A DNA stretch of 64,000 bases from Rehmannia glutinosa (GCA_016081115.2 CM071932.1:60109639-60173638), one strand, 5' to 3'. Counted from the first letter of the stretch, positions 33,958 to 45,583 are shown. Notes: generated by a model from the letters alone, not told the origin. Translations and numbers: made by a program.

Positions 33958-35915
33958 CTCATTAGTCGTTACCACTAAAACTTAGTGGGACAAATATGAT
34001 TTATTTATAACTCACAAAAATGGGGTGGGATTTATAGTTAAACGCAAAAGAGACAAAAGTCATTCCTGAATTGTTTAAAAGTTAAAACGAGCTTACAAAG
34101 CCCGTCTCCTATTTTTTCTCCGGAAAAGCCCGTCTCCTATTTTATCCGGGTTGATGCTACGCGTCTTATCGATAGACGGGTTTTAAAACCCACCTAGCCT
34201 TTTTGTCTTTATAAAAAAGCCACCTATCTTTAAAATTTCAAAATTCCTCCAACTCATTGCACTTTTTCAAAGATTTGTGCCGTTAAAAAAAGCCAAAAGA
34301 AAAAAAAAAGAGAGAGAGAGAGAGAGATGATATCAGAAGCCAATTCATCATCAAAACCATATGCTATTCTTGCTTTCAAAAGCCCTTAAATGTGTCTATA
34401 GATTAAAAGAAGTCTAAACACAAGTTTCTTAGGCTAAAACAACTGGTCTAATTGGTCCCATCACTCTGTCTCCATTTATAAACAACAGTACCACAGCTGC
34501 TGCAGCTGCAGGCTCCATTCATCTTGCACATTGTTTTATTCAAGAGCAGAGGTTTTCTGCTTCCTTAATTTATGACACTTATTAATTTTCAGGATGAAAG
34601 GGACAATCATAAATGACATTATCAAAGTAGAGTAACTACACCAATAGAAGGGGGCAACCTAGTTCATAGGCAAGGCAAAATGGCAAAGAGAAAAAGGAAC
34701 ACACCACTACTCTTAGCAAAGTTTCACACACCTCCAAACAAGTCATTATCCATGAACCCAACTCCATTCCACAACCTGAAACAAAATGACATTCTTTTTT
34801 CTACTGCACATGGGAGGGCTAGTTTTCATTAATCTTGCAAGTAACAATAATAAATAGAAATGGCTGGTTTCACATCAACAAAATAGACCACACAAACTCA
34901 ACTACAAAACCCACTAATTATTTCTGCTTAAATTAAGATATGCATTAGTCATGTATAAATTGCTATTTTAGTCCGTGCAAAAATCACAATTTGCAAAAAA
35001 GTCGTATAACATTAGAAGAACTCTGATTTCAGTAGTCCTTTGATAGCCTAGCAAGATATCAGAAATTTGCCTAAAAAATCTACGTGGCCACATTGGTTGG
35101 ATGTTGAAACAAACATCGTTCATGTGGACATCATCATCATCTAAATGAGTTTTTCTTTCCTAGGTTTTTGTCTCAATTCAATCAACTTGACAACTCCCTT
35201 GTAAAATGTCCACAAAAGCAAAATTAATCTCAACATTAAAGGATTTGGCCGGAAATATGGACACGTGTACTTTTACGACAAATTTTCCAACTTCCGTGAC
35301 TAAATAACTAAAATTGACGGTGTTTTGGAAGTTGCGGGACCTTTTTGCATATCGCGATTTCTGCAGGATTTTTGTTGTCAACATCCTATACTATAGTTAG
35401 GGGGCCAAAATTGCATTTTAGCCCATTAATGGTCTATATTCCAAACAATCACTTCATGAAAGATTGAAAAGAGCACCAGCTTAGTACTAAACACCAATAA
35501 TTCATGGTCAATATGCACCATTAGAGTCTCTTAATCTGATCACCCAAAAATAAAAAAGAGATAAATAAACTCTTCCCCCATTAACCCTCCAAAGCCCAAA
35601 ACAAAACAGAGGCCAGAAAATTCCCAAGTTAAACGAAAAACAAAAGAGAGCATTCCTTCAAACACTAATCATATCAACAAATAACTAGAAATTCATGCTG
35701 CAAAGAGATAAACAAAATGAGTTGGCCCAAAAGCTTCAAAACTATCAATCTATACTATTATGTCTTACCATCTAATCCTACAACTAAAATTGCACTAAAT
35801 TTAGCTTCATAACTTGCATCAAGATATCAATTTTTAATCTTTTCCTCCACACCAGAAATCCAAAAAAGATTTAATTAAAGAGTGGAAAAAAAGAAAAAAA
35901 CCAACCAAATTCAGT
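33958..35915. other. Intergenic region 3' of the GRAS gene
   Basis: No gene supported. It holds the second copy of the 76-bp repeat (33988-34064), a duplicated agcccgtctcctatttt (34098-34114 and 34127-34143), and a GA microsatellite at about 34308-34327. The rest is AT-rich. No clear polyadenylation signal for the minus-strand gene was identified, although its 3' UTR must lie just below 35915. Confidence 0.6.
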
Positions 35916-37715
35916 TCAACGCCATGAAGAGACTGTGAGAAGAGGAACATCATTCCAAGCCAAAGACAGAAATCCTGGTGGAGAAGAATCAACAAGCTTG
36001 TACATTGTGCTGTTACTGTAGTTCCAAAGAAGTATTTTTGCTTGGCTCAGCGCATAATGGCTAAAGACTAACGGCTGAAAACCGGCACCTTCCATTAAAA
36101 ACCGCCAGCTGTCTTTATCTTCCATCCGCTCCCTTTTTTGTTCCTCCGGGCCCACCACTCCGGCTATTCTCCGACCGAGCAACAGTCTTTCCACCTGGAG
36201 CCGCTCCGGCGAGTCTCGGGTCAAGTTCGGTTCGAGCGATTCGAAGATTGCTGTGTAGTATTTGAGCGCGTTCTTGAACCGGTGTAGGAACCCGACCCCG
36301 TTCAACCTCACTTCGTATTCACCCAAAGTGACCACGCATGGATTTAATGATTTTGCAAGCTTGAGTGCAACTTCAACGCCTTCATTACTCTCGTCCAGTA
36401 AATTGTACAATTGAAGCATAAAATTCACTGCCAAAACCTCATCCGGTTCGACCCGGAAACTCGAGCCTGTGAGCTCATGAACCGGGACCAAAACCGGTTC
36501 AAATTCGAACTTCAGATCCAGCAGCTTGGCAAAGTCTCGCAATCGATTTCCTGTAGCGAGAAGCGATGCTGCTGGAGAATCCCCGAGAGCCGGGGCAGGT
36601 ATGCCAGAAACCCGCATCCTTTCGGGTTTTCCGGAGGGTCGGGTCGCCAAAGCTTGAAGAAAGGCAGCCCATTGGATTCCTTGAACAATACCAAAATCCA
36701 CTATGTGAATCTTCTTAACTTTCTCCGTGGCTTCTAAAATTGCTTGGTTTGCTGTCAAATGAGCAAATTTAGAGTAGGGGCAAGCATCGTTGAGAGCCTT
36801 GTAAGATAAAGTGAACTCCTCAGAGGTAGTATCGTAAATGGTCGCTGTTTTCTCTGCTTGACGGGAGACTCTGCTATAAAGAGCTTCAGAGAAGTAGAAC
36901 GAAACTCGCTCTAATGGATCTCCGTGTTGGGAGACCGATTCCTGGAGTCGGATCAGCGATTTCATGGCGTTTTCCGGGTCGGACTCGGAGAGGCGAGCGC
37001 AGTCAATTAGGGCTTTTAGAATTGGCTTTGCTTTAGGCGAAGCTTCTGGAGAACTTGTTGAAGCACCAGCTGTCGCTACGACGTCGTCTTTGGTAATTAC
37101 TGGTTTGGACTCCTGCAAGGTAGTCACCTGAGTTGCAGGAGATGGGGCGGAGGAAGGTAGGACCCAGGAGGAGGTCGGCGGAGGTTCGGAGAAAATAACC
37201 CGGTTGAGGTCGGAGGGTGGAGACGAGTTAATACTGAGTCGAGTGGGGAAAGGATCGGAAGGATAGAGATGACTAAACTCAGCACTGGTCTGCCACGCGT
37301 CGCAATCCGTCTGGAGATTAGAGCTCTCCGTCGAATCTCCGCCGCCCATTAAGCTCTCCATCCACTCATCCGAGTCGAACTCGCCACCCGGACCGGCGCA
37401 CAAATCCGAGAACCGGAACCCGCTGGAGTGGTGGTCCAGATTGGGGAAGTGAAACCCCGGTTCGGCAGCTTCGTGTCCAGCCGGTACCTGAAATGGGTCG
37501 GTGAATCCGGAAGTAAGGCCATAGCTGAGAGAGGCGGAGGTCGGGGTTTGCTGGTGGGCTGCCGCGGCGGCGGAAGTGGTGGCGGGAGGCCAAGAGAAAG
37601 GGTTGATGGTGAGGAGCTGTTGCTGCTGTTGCTGTTGCTCTTGTTGCTGTTTTTGGTTGATGACTTGCTGGGCAATCGCCATTAGATTTCCACTGTCTGT
37701 GCACATGTATGCCAT
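35916..37715 (-). CDS. SCL4: GRAS transcription factor, SCARECROW-LIKE 4 type
   Basis: Complete 599-residue single-exon gene. The N-terminus MAYMCTDSGNLMAIAQQVI is the signature of the SCL4/SCL7 subgroup. A polyglutamine run (residues 23-33) and a variable Ser/Pro/Ala-rich region follow, with EFDSDEWMESL at 112-122. The GRAS domain covers about 229-599: leucine heptad I with KPILKALIDCARLSESDP, the VHIID core as IHIVDFGIVQGIQW (336-349), leucine heptad II (RLRDFAKLLDLKFEFEPV, 391-408), the PFYRE region with NPCVVTLGEYEV (458-469) and RVE-type LQVERLLLGRR, and the SAW region from DSWRFLMEGAGF (535-546) to the terminal SSWR. Length and motifs are normal for the family and no lesion is seen. GRAS proteins act in the nucleus as transcriptional regulators, usually through partner DNA-binding proteins. 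The Arabidopsis relatives are known as SCL4 and SCL7; the role here is not shown by sequence. Confidence 0.95.
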   Translation of the reverse strand: MAYMCTDSGNLMAIAQQVINQKQQQEQQQQQQQLLTINPFSWPPATTSAAAAAHQQTPTSASLSYGLTSGFTDPFQVPAGHEAAEPGFHFPNLDHHSSGFRFSDLCAGPGGEFDSDEWMESLMGGGDSTESSNLQTDCDAWQTSAEFSHLYPSDPFPTRLSINSSPPSDLNRVIFSEPPPTSSWVLPSSAPSPATQVTTLQESKPVITKDDVVATAGASTSSPEASPKAKPILKALIDCARLSESDPENAMKSLIRLQESVSQHGDPLERVSFYFSEALYSRVSRQAEKTATIYDTTSEEFTLSYKALNDACPYSKFAHLTANQAILEATEKVKKIHIVDFGIVQGIQWAAFLQALATRPSGKPERMRVSGIPAPALGDSPAASLLATGNRLRDFAKLLDLKFEFEPVLVPVHELTGSSFRVEPDEVLAVNFMLQLYNLLDESNEGVEVALKLAKSLNPCVVTLGEYEVRLNGVGFLHRFKNALKYYTAIFESLEPNLTRDSPERLQVERLLLGRRIAGVVGPEEQKRERMEDKDSWRFLMEGAGFQPLVFSHYALSQAKILLWNYSNSTMYKLVDSSPPGFLSLAWNDVPLLTVSSWR

Positions 37716-38130
37716 TCTAGTGCCGACCCTCTTCTCAAAACCTCACATAGTAACTGTATAAGTGTGTGAAATCGTAGCAAGAGACTTTTTTACTACAGCA
37801 AGTGTGACTGTGTGAGACTGAATTTGAGAGAGAGAGAGAGAGAGTGTTTTTGTGGAGCAAGGACTGAATGGATGAGTTTTATATTTTGGGGACATGGGAA
37901 AACTTTGAATAAATAAATAAAATGAATACAGTAATGAATAACTGCTCCGAAAATTTGCCACTTGCTTCTTGCACCTCATACTCCTCTACTGATATTTTTT
38001 TATTTTTTATTCTAATAAATAAATAAAAGTTATGCATTATTTTAAGAAGCAAAGTGCAGTTTGAAGTTTGAACCCAAATCAGCCGTCAATCACAAAATAA
38101 ATAATAAGACACATCACAAGTTTATTGACT
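37716..38130 (-). promoter_or_regulatory. Core promoter and 5' leader of the SCL4-like gene
   Basis: On the minus strand a TATA box (aatataaaa, complement of about 37878-37886) lies about 165 bp before the ATG. A CT repeat (complement of the GA run 37826-37844) sits in the presumed leader about 110 bp before the ATG, a pyrimidine patch common downstream of plant start sites. No intron is needed, because the coding frame begins with the conserved MAYMC. Confidence 0.55.
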
Positions 38131-38135
38131 TTGCA

Positions 38136-38323
38136 TTGTTATAACTTATATGTATTTATTGCATCTAATATTTGAATTTTTGACTAATATCTTCCCTCCG
38201 CTGCTTTCTGTCAAAAAAAAAAAAAAAAAGTTGTTACTAAAGTTTTGACAGAAAGCAACGGAGGGTAGATATTAGTCAAAAATTCAAATATTAGAAGCAA
38301 TAAATACATATAAGTTATAACAA
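38136..38323. repeat. Inverted repeat with 81-bp arms (MITE-like hairpin)
   Basis: Arms 38136-38216 and 38243-38323 are complementary with three mismatches in 81 positions, around a 26-base A-rich loop. Inner ends contain ccctccg / cggaggg, reminiscent of Stowaway MITE termini. No clear TA duplication flanks the outer ends. The element could be a MITE or a foldback. It lies roughly 420 bp upstream of the SCL4-like start codon. Confidence 0.75.
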
Positions 38324-38421
38324 TAAAAAAAACAATTTTATTAAATAATTCAAATTAGCAATATATCGATAATTTTTTTTTGAAGGAAAAATTATTGCAT
38401 AAATAAATTGTTGGAACCAGT

Positions 38422-39228
38422 CTAGCACCGAATGAGATAAAAAGTCGGGGGATGCTCCCACGAGGTTCCCTTACAACGGTTCGTTTTAGCGAAATGGGCA
38501 AACTCGTGGGCAATAAAATTCTCTAGCCTAGGGATCCAAAAGAAACCCGACACAGTAAAATTGGATAAAATAAGCTCAACGTCTACTAATAAGGGCGCTA
38601 CGTCCGGGTGGGGTTCAGCGGATCCTGAGGCCGCAAGGATAGTAGTAGTCGAATCACCAAGGAATGAGATGTGCGTGCACTTAGATTCCGTTGCTAAAAG
38701 GGTTGCTTCACGAAGGGCTAGGGCTTCCGCGACTTCTGGGATAGAGATGCCGAGGAAGAATTTGGCAAAGCCCTGAATGATGCGACCCTCTGAGGTCATC
38801 AAGCAAACACCCACCCCGCACAGTTATTACTAATGGAGATTGCACCGTCAAAAAAGGCGTGTGTGCCTGGGGGGCGTTCTTCAGCGTGGAGGAAGCCGAA
38901 AGGGCTTGCGAAGGCAGTTCCGGCCAAATATGAGCATCGAGGTACGTGGCAAGAGAGTGGCATGTTGATGAAACGACTCCCAATGGTGCGACAGAGGTGT
39001 CTTCGAATATTTTCTGATTGAACGCATACCAAATTCCACTGCAAAGCGCGAGGGCCAGTCCACGGATGTCTTCTGGGCAAGACAAGATTATGTCCTACAT
39101 CCATACCTTACCTGAGGCTTGGCCAAAATGCGCGATGACGTCTGTTATACATGCAAAGGTGAAAGGACCATATTTGGGCAGCAAAGGGGAAATTAAAAAA
39201 CAAGTGGGACGATGAAACCTCCTGGGAG
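38422..39228 (-). pseudogene. LINE ORF2 C-terminus: zf-RVT end and RNase H
   Basis: The RNase H (RVT_3) block includes MGVCLMTSEGRIIQGFAKFF, EALALREATLLATESKC, FLGDSTTTILA and FIAHEFAHFAKTNRC, ending at the stop at 38422. The preceding piece (FFDGAISISNN, about 38860-38815) is in a neighbouring frame, so there is a frameshift within RNase H. The upstream part, just below 39228, continues the zinc-binding zf-RVT domain interrupted by the hAT element. Confidence 0.85.
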
Positions 39229-40512
39229 TAGGGGTGTTCATCGAATCGAATTCCGGATTCTTCGACTTATTCGAATCGAATTTAATCGAATGAACATTTT
39301 AAATCTCAATTCGAAATTCGATCCTAATTCGATTAATTCGAATCGAATTTAAACGAATTAGATTTCTCGATTTTCGAATCGAATTCGAATCAATCCAAAA
39401 ATCCTAATTTATCGATGAAGTGAACAAGGTTTGGATTCATAACATAATATGTTTGGACTATACCTAGTAAAATTCCAGATTTTGTTTTTTCAAAATTACA
39501 AATTATCGACTAACTATTTTTCATTGTTTAATTTAACTATAGACTATCATAAATTCATAATGAACTCCCTTATATAAATTTAATAAAACATTTTGTGTCA
39601 ATTTTATAACAGCACTAGTTACTTGATAAATAACTTCTATACTCAAATATGAGGTATCAAATTGACAAAGTGTATGTATGAAAATAGATAAAGAGATATA
39701 ATGTGTGCTATCATATAATTTATTATTTTAATATGATCTGAAGATAAATATATGTAATATAGTATACAGATGTATAATATATAATGCATATTGTAATAAG
39801 AATTTAAAATAAAGGAAAAAAATCAAAGACTATATTCTATAAATGTGTAGTGTATGTTGTATAGTGTATGTACACAAATTTTGTACTTCTCTATACAATG
39901 GACATATACAGTGGAATATTCTTATAGATTATTTCACCATATGCCCTCCACGTGAGATTGTAAGAACGAAACAATTTTTACCTAAAATATATTTTTTAAC
40001 ACAAAAAATGATTATTTGAATATGGTCTAAAGATAAAAATTTGAAGCAATGTAAAATGTATTTCATATACTATTAAGTGTAATTATTTCTAACAAAAACT
40101 AAAAAAACAAGATGGAAAAGAGTTATAATTTTACATTTTAATTTAAAGGGCAGTGTTTTATTCATTTATAATATATTATAAATGCATGTGTATAATTTAC
40201 ATATATACAATAAATAATTATGTATAGTGTGAAATATATACATATAAATTTCGAATTGAAATACGAATTCGAATTGAAATATAAATTTGAATCAAAATAC
40301 GAATTCGAATTTAGTCGAATTTCACCTCGAATTAGGATTTTCGAATAGAATTCGAAAAAAAAACCTCAATTCGTTATTCGATTCAAATATTCATATTCGA
40401 GATTCGAGTTGATTCGAAATTCGATTCGAAATTCAAAAATCCTAATTCGAAACTAAAATTCGAATTCGAACCGAATCGAATTTCGGATCCATTCGAAAAA
40501 TGAACACCCCTA
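39229..40512. mobile_element. Non-autonomous hAT element inside LINE ORF2
   Basis: 1284 bp. The ends are TAGGGGTGTTCAT and its inverted copy (13 of 13). An 8-bp target duplication cctgggag is at 39221-39228 and 40513-40520. Both subterminal regions (39237-39400 and 40250-40500) are packed with attcgaat/ttcgaatcga words in both orientations. The centre is AT-rich, and no transposase ORF exists. Apparent ORF sequence running from LINE into this region is read-through. Confidence 0.93.
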
Positions 40513-42101
40513 CCTGGGAGTCACAAAATGGGCAAAGGCAACAATGGGAGAGGTGTCTGCGTGCAAGGTTGGCTGGGCTGGGGAGCATTCGTGTGAGGAA
40601 TTTCCATGCAAAATGAATAATACGACCTGGGATCTTAAGGGACCATAGTTTTTTCCATATGGGGGAAACGCCAGAGCTAGACGTACTGAAATCGAGGGCC
40701 TCTGAGAATTCACTTGGATTGTTTAGGGTGAGATGGTATGCCGACTTGACAGAGAATTTGCCATTTTTACTATGGTACCAATACCATGGGTCCGGGCATG
40801 TAGAGTGGCTGAGGAGAATAGACAGAATAAGAGTTGCTTTGTCTGTCGGAAATAGGCTGTTAATTATGTCGGATTTCCACGTACGAGAGACCGGGTTAAT
40901 TAGCGTCGAAACAAGTCTTTGGGTGGATGTGGTATGGGGGTCGTGAATGCAGCCTGAATAGTGGTTTAGGCAGTCATTCATCGTTCCAGATTTTATAATT
41001 ATTCCCAGAACATATGCGTTTGAGACAACCGAGCTTGAGAACCCGGCGACCTTGAAGGATACTTCGCCAGTCCAAGAGGGACGATTCCCTAGTTAGGCTT
41101 GTAGAAACTCGCCATTCTCAAAATATTTAGCTTTAAAGACTCGAGCAATAAGCGAAGATGGGTTCATAAGAATACGACGTGCTTGTTTGGATAAAAGTGC
41201 CAAATTAAATGCCTTGAACGATCGGAAGCCGAGTCCTCCCAAATTTTTCCGACGAGCCATCGAGTCCCATGAAGCCCAATGAATTTTCCTATTATAAGGA
41301 AAACTGCCCCACCAAAATGATGCAATAAGACGTTGGATATCCAATATTACTGAATCTGGAAATTTAAAACAGCCCATTGCATATGTCGGAGTCACCTGTA
41401 GCACGAATTTGATCAATACTTCCTTCCCCGCCTTCGATAAAAGAGAATTCCCCCAACTTTGTATGCGTTGCCAAATTTTGTCCTTGATGTATCCAAAGAT
41501 ATCTTTTTTATTTCTACCAATAATGCTAGGGAGACCGAGGTATTTCCCATGATTCTCGACCTCTTTGAAGCCTAGAAGGTCCAGAATTTCGCCGCGGATA
41601 GGGCGCCACGTCTCCACCGAAATAAATGTCCGACTTATCTAAGTTAACCATTTGCCCCGATATACGCTCGAAAAGGTCTATAGCAAATTTCAAATGTTTG
41701 GCTTCTTCCAAAGTGGCATTGCCAAATAATAGAGTGTCGTCTGCAAAGAATAAATGCGAGATACGAGGAGCCGAGGGATGCACTGCAATTCCATGAATTT
41801 TTTGGCAGATCTGTAAGTCCTGCAAAATACACGAAAAAACTTCCGAGCATATGATGAAGAGATAAGGCAAAAGGGGGTCTCCTTGACGGATTCCCCTTTT
41901 CGGAGATAGATTGCCGAATTCCAAACCATTTAAGAGAAAAGAGAATTTGGTACTAGACACACAGGACATGATGAGACTGATAAAATCATAATTAAAACTC
42001 AAAGCAAGCAGTGTAAGGCGAAGGAAATTCCATTCAATTCTATCGAAAGCTTTACTCATGTCCAGTTTAATCGACATAAGTCCAGTTTTCGAGGGTTGCT
42101 T
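40513..42101 (-). pseudogene. LINE ORF2 middle: reverse transcriptase and zf-RVT
   Basis: RT from 42077 down: KLDMSKAFDRIEWNFL, KRGIRQGDPLLPYLFIICSE and the catalytic LFFADDTLLFGN (FADD codons 41736-41747). After a frame shift near 41530-41620: NHGKYLGLPSIIGRNKK, WGNSLLSKAGKEVLIK, SFWWGSF and GGLGFRSFKAFNLALL. A zf-RVT domain lies at 40981-40513 (WYWYHSKNGKFSVKSAYHL, KIPGRIIHFAWKFLTRMLP, CCLCPFCDS). Catalytic residues are present, but frameshifts break the ORF. Confidence 0.9.
42097..42101. repeat. Target site duplication of gypsy element (left copy)
   Basis: tgctt directly before the 5' LTR. The same five bases stand at 54055-54059 directly after the 3' LTR. Confidence 0.92.
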
Positions 42102-45100
42102 TGTAAGACCACGTCGACTAACTGCGGAATATTCTAGGTATTTATCTCATTTGGAGTATAATTTAATTTTTGTAGCTTCATATATTTTTTCCCTTAACTA
42201 TTTATGATTTCGTTTTTTTATTTTAATTATTCACATAAGCTAGATTTATATTTTTTTTATGATTACTTTATTTAATTTTATACAATTGTTATATGTTATG
42301 TATACATTTCTTGGGGACTTATCTTATCATTAAAGCTCTTGCCCAAACCTATTGACCCATGGGTTTCCTCATTTTCAGATTTTTTTTAAGCCTTGTTTAT
42401 TTGTCAAGCCTAGCCCATCTCTTAAGCCCAACCCAAGCCAAAAGCCTACCCAACTTAGACCACTATAAATACCCTCAACTCTAACTCTAAACCCACTTTT
42501 CAGCATTTCACACACACTTTTCACACAATAAAAAGTGAAGCCCTCTCCTCTCCTCTCCTCTCCTCCTTCCCCCCCCCCAAGCGGCGCCGGCCGCCGAAAA
42601 ATCACCCACCATATATTTTTATTTTTCTTTTTGTTTTATTTTCTTTCTCCTTTCTCTTTTCTTCTTAAATTTATTTTTGTTTCGGTTTATTTCTTAGGCC
42701 CCATCGGTCGATCGCCTGCATGCACTGCATTTCTCGCCTAGACATCTTGGACCACCGGAAAAGGCCACAACCAGTGGCTTGAATGTTCTTTTCTTTATTT
42801 GTTTTCTTTCATTGTTTTTGTTTTATTTTTATTTTTATTTTGAGTTATTATTAGTATTTCTGGAATTTGGGTTAATGAGGCTAGAACCAACACCTCCTTG
42901 AACATTTGGTTTGATATGGATGAGGTCAAGTCGAAAGCCCATTTGCATGTGCTATCTTGTGATAGATCTAGGGATTTATCTAAATTTTTAATATTTTTGT
43001 TTCATCATTTTTATTAAAATAAGCCTAAAACCGAAAATAAGATATATATATATATATGTATATATATATAAAATGAAATAAAAGAAAAATAGAGGAAATT
43101 TTTGGGACATAAACTGATTGCAATATCTTCTCTTTGTTAATTTTCTTTTAAAATAATAATAATAGTAGTTAAATAAAAAGTGGATTTAATTATATTTTTT
43201 TATTTTATTTTGAAATTTTTTTTTAGAAAAAAAAGGGGGATGTGTTTTCTTTAAAAATAATAACAATAATAATAAAATATTTTTTCTATTAATTATTTCG
43301 AAAATTAAAACATTTTTCAAAGTATTATTTCTTATGGAGTATGGGGTTATTTCTTGTAATATTCTTTATATTTAAAATTTTAAATTTATTTTCCAGATTA
43401 TATTTTTTAAAAAAAATTAAATTTATTTTCCAGATTATTTTTTTTAAAAAAAATTAAATTTATTTTCCAGATTATTTTCCTATTTTTAGGGACTTTTGTT
43501 TTTTGTATAAACCTTATTTATTTTGAATTTTAAATTTAATTTCTAAATATGATTCTCTTTTGGGTTCAATGAGGCTACTCCCAAATAAACCACTAAGGTT
43601 TTACCTTAAGGTTGAGGGAAAATTGCCTAGACCCTTTTGCATGTTATTAAAATCACTAGGTCTAATAATTTCCCATATATCACAAATATCTTTTTTTTTT
43701 GTTTTTCAAACTGTTTTGAAATAATATGTTTATTAAGATTTTTGTTAGTCATTTGGTTCAATGAGGCCGTTCCAAAATAACCACTAAGGTTTACACCTTA
43801 AGGTTGAGGAATAATGCCAAGAACCTTTGCATGTCAATAATTAAACTACTTTGATTATTTTATGTAGTTATTTTATATACATTCTGAAATCTTGATATTA
43901 ATTGTTAAAAATAATTTGACTAAATAGTGTTGGAAATTCGTGTAGGAGTCGAGCCACTCTTGGTGCCATAGCTTCTTGATCATCAAACAAAAAAAATGTG
44001 GGTAAAATTTTAGCCAATTTTAATTCTATTTGGGTAAACTTTATTTACTCTTTACTTAAAATAGATTTAAGAGCATGAAGTTGCATGAATTGATGTTACT
44101 TAAATTAGTAGTCAAATGATGGCTTGCATATTTAATTTGAAATTACTATGATTATTTTTTGGTATGGTTGTATGACAATTAGAAAACTAATTAATTAGCT
44201 TAAGTTTTTGAGTTATTAGGTTTGAATTTAGAAATATAAATAAGCAGTTGATTGATTTTAGTTTATGAGATTCAAGTTTATTATAATCACGATTAAGTGA
44301 TTTTAGAACCTTTGATTAGCCATTTATTTTTGTCATTACCTAATCAATTATTTGAACACACTTTCTTAGCTAAATTTCAAAAACAATCTCTCGACCTTTG
44401 AGATCTATCTAAATCTCAGTTAATTAGTTTCCAAGCCCAACTATAATATAACTAAACCAAATTCTGAAATCATTTTTGCTTACAAAACTCTAATATTGAT
44501 TAAATAGCCTCACTTATGTTATGATATATTACTTAATCCATTGGTTGTATTGTGATTGATATAATATTTGTACACAACATAAATTAGTATAGAAGCGATA
44601 CTTGATTTCTTTGTAATTATAGACTATTTATCGAGTCGTGTCGGCATGTGTAGGTCGGGCGAATAATCGAATAGGTTGCCTATTGATGTTTTTCGACTAC
44701 ACATGGGCCTATTCCCATTTTTCGGTTGACCAGGAGAGCGGCGGAATTTGGCTCGTAGTATTGGTATATTAGGAATATAACGGAACGGGTTTAAACCACG
44801 TTAAAGAGCCGTCGAGCCACTCGGGAGGAATAAGGAGCCGGGAGGCTTCGGCCTGGTGAGTTGGAGAACGCAATGGGGTGCGGTGTTATTCCACATCGGC
44901 CTCGCGTTTATTGTTATGTGATCCCGATCGTTAAATTTTAAAATGGGGCATAGAACCTTGTCCGTTTTAAAATCAATTTGAACCGGAACATTAAGGTGCG
45001 GTGTAAATTCCACATCGGCCTTGTGTTTTCATTGAGTAGCGTCACCATTATATTATTTTCCTTTCAAAAATTTATAATGACTTGTCGTAAATTGATAAAA

Positions 45101-45567
45101 TTTTGGTTCGTCTTTTGAAAATTCTATTTACTCAACTTAACCTCCATTGAGCACCTAACATGCATTACACAGGATTTCACAATTTGTTTTCTTAAAACCT
45201 TTCTGCATTTCCCAACCCCACTCACTGGGCTCGTTTAGCTCACCCCACGTTTTCTAAACATATTTACAGAAAATAATGAAGATGATCCGGACACCCCAAT
45301 CCAAGAGTAATCCAGACATTGGCTCTGGTTGCTTATATATGTTTAACTTTCTCTGAGTACTATGATCATGGCATGTAATAAGCCATTTTGGTATCTATTA
45401 TCAAAACCTACTTATGATATTAGACTTCCGCTGTTTTGGCTTGTAATAGACGATAAGTAAGTATTTTGTATTTGGTATCCTATAACCGTGATGGAGTTTA
45501 GTTTTATGACCTTTACTTATGCTTTATTAATTTATTAGTTTGGATTATTATTATTCGGGGCATGACA
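42102..45567 (+). repeat. 5' LTR of gypsy element
   Basis: 3466 bp, TGTAAGACCACG to CATGACA. TATA box tataaata at 42464-42471, with start-site-like CA-rich sequence about 30 bp on. A CCTCT microsatellite is at 42541-42565. Three related blocks starting ggttnaatgaggc are at about 42868, 43557 and 43752. A 45-bp AT-rich unit ending ttattttccagatta is repeated three times at about 43375-43480. Confidence 0.93.
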
Positions 45568-45571
45568 ATAG

Positions 45572-45583
45572 TGGTATCAGAGC
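45572..45583 (+). promoter_or_regulatory. Primer binding site of gypsy element
   Basis: TGGTATCAGAGC, exact match to the plant initiator-Met tRNA primer site, four bases after the LTR end. Confidence 0.93.

Noticed and set aside
34345..35400. A second host gene downstream of the GRAS gene
   Set aside because: Only short AT-rich ORFs without recognisable domains or splice-consistent coding blocks are visible.
36411..36737. Plus-strand ORFs overlapping the GRAS gene (also 37428-37685 and 37576-37761)
   Set aside because: They are antisense shadows of conserved GRAS codons and of the polyglutamine region, with no domain of their own.
40442..40981. 179-codon LINE ORF taken at full length
   Set aside because: Residues encoded below 40513 come from the hAT element; only the upstream part is LINE.
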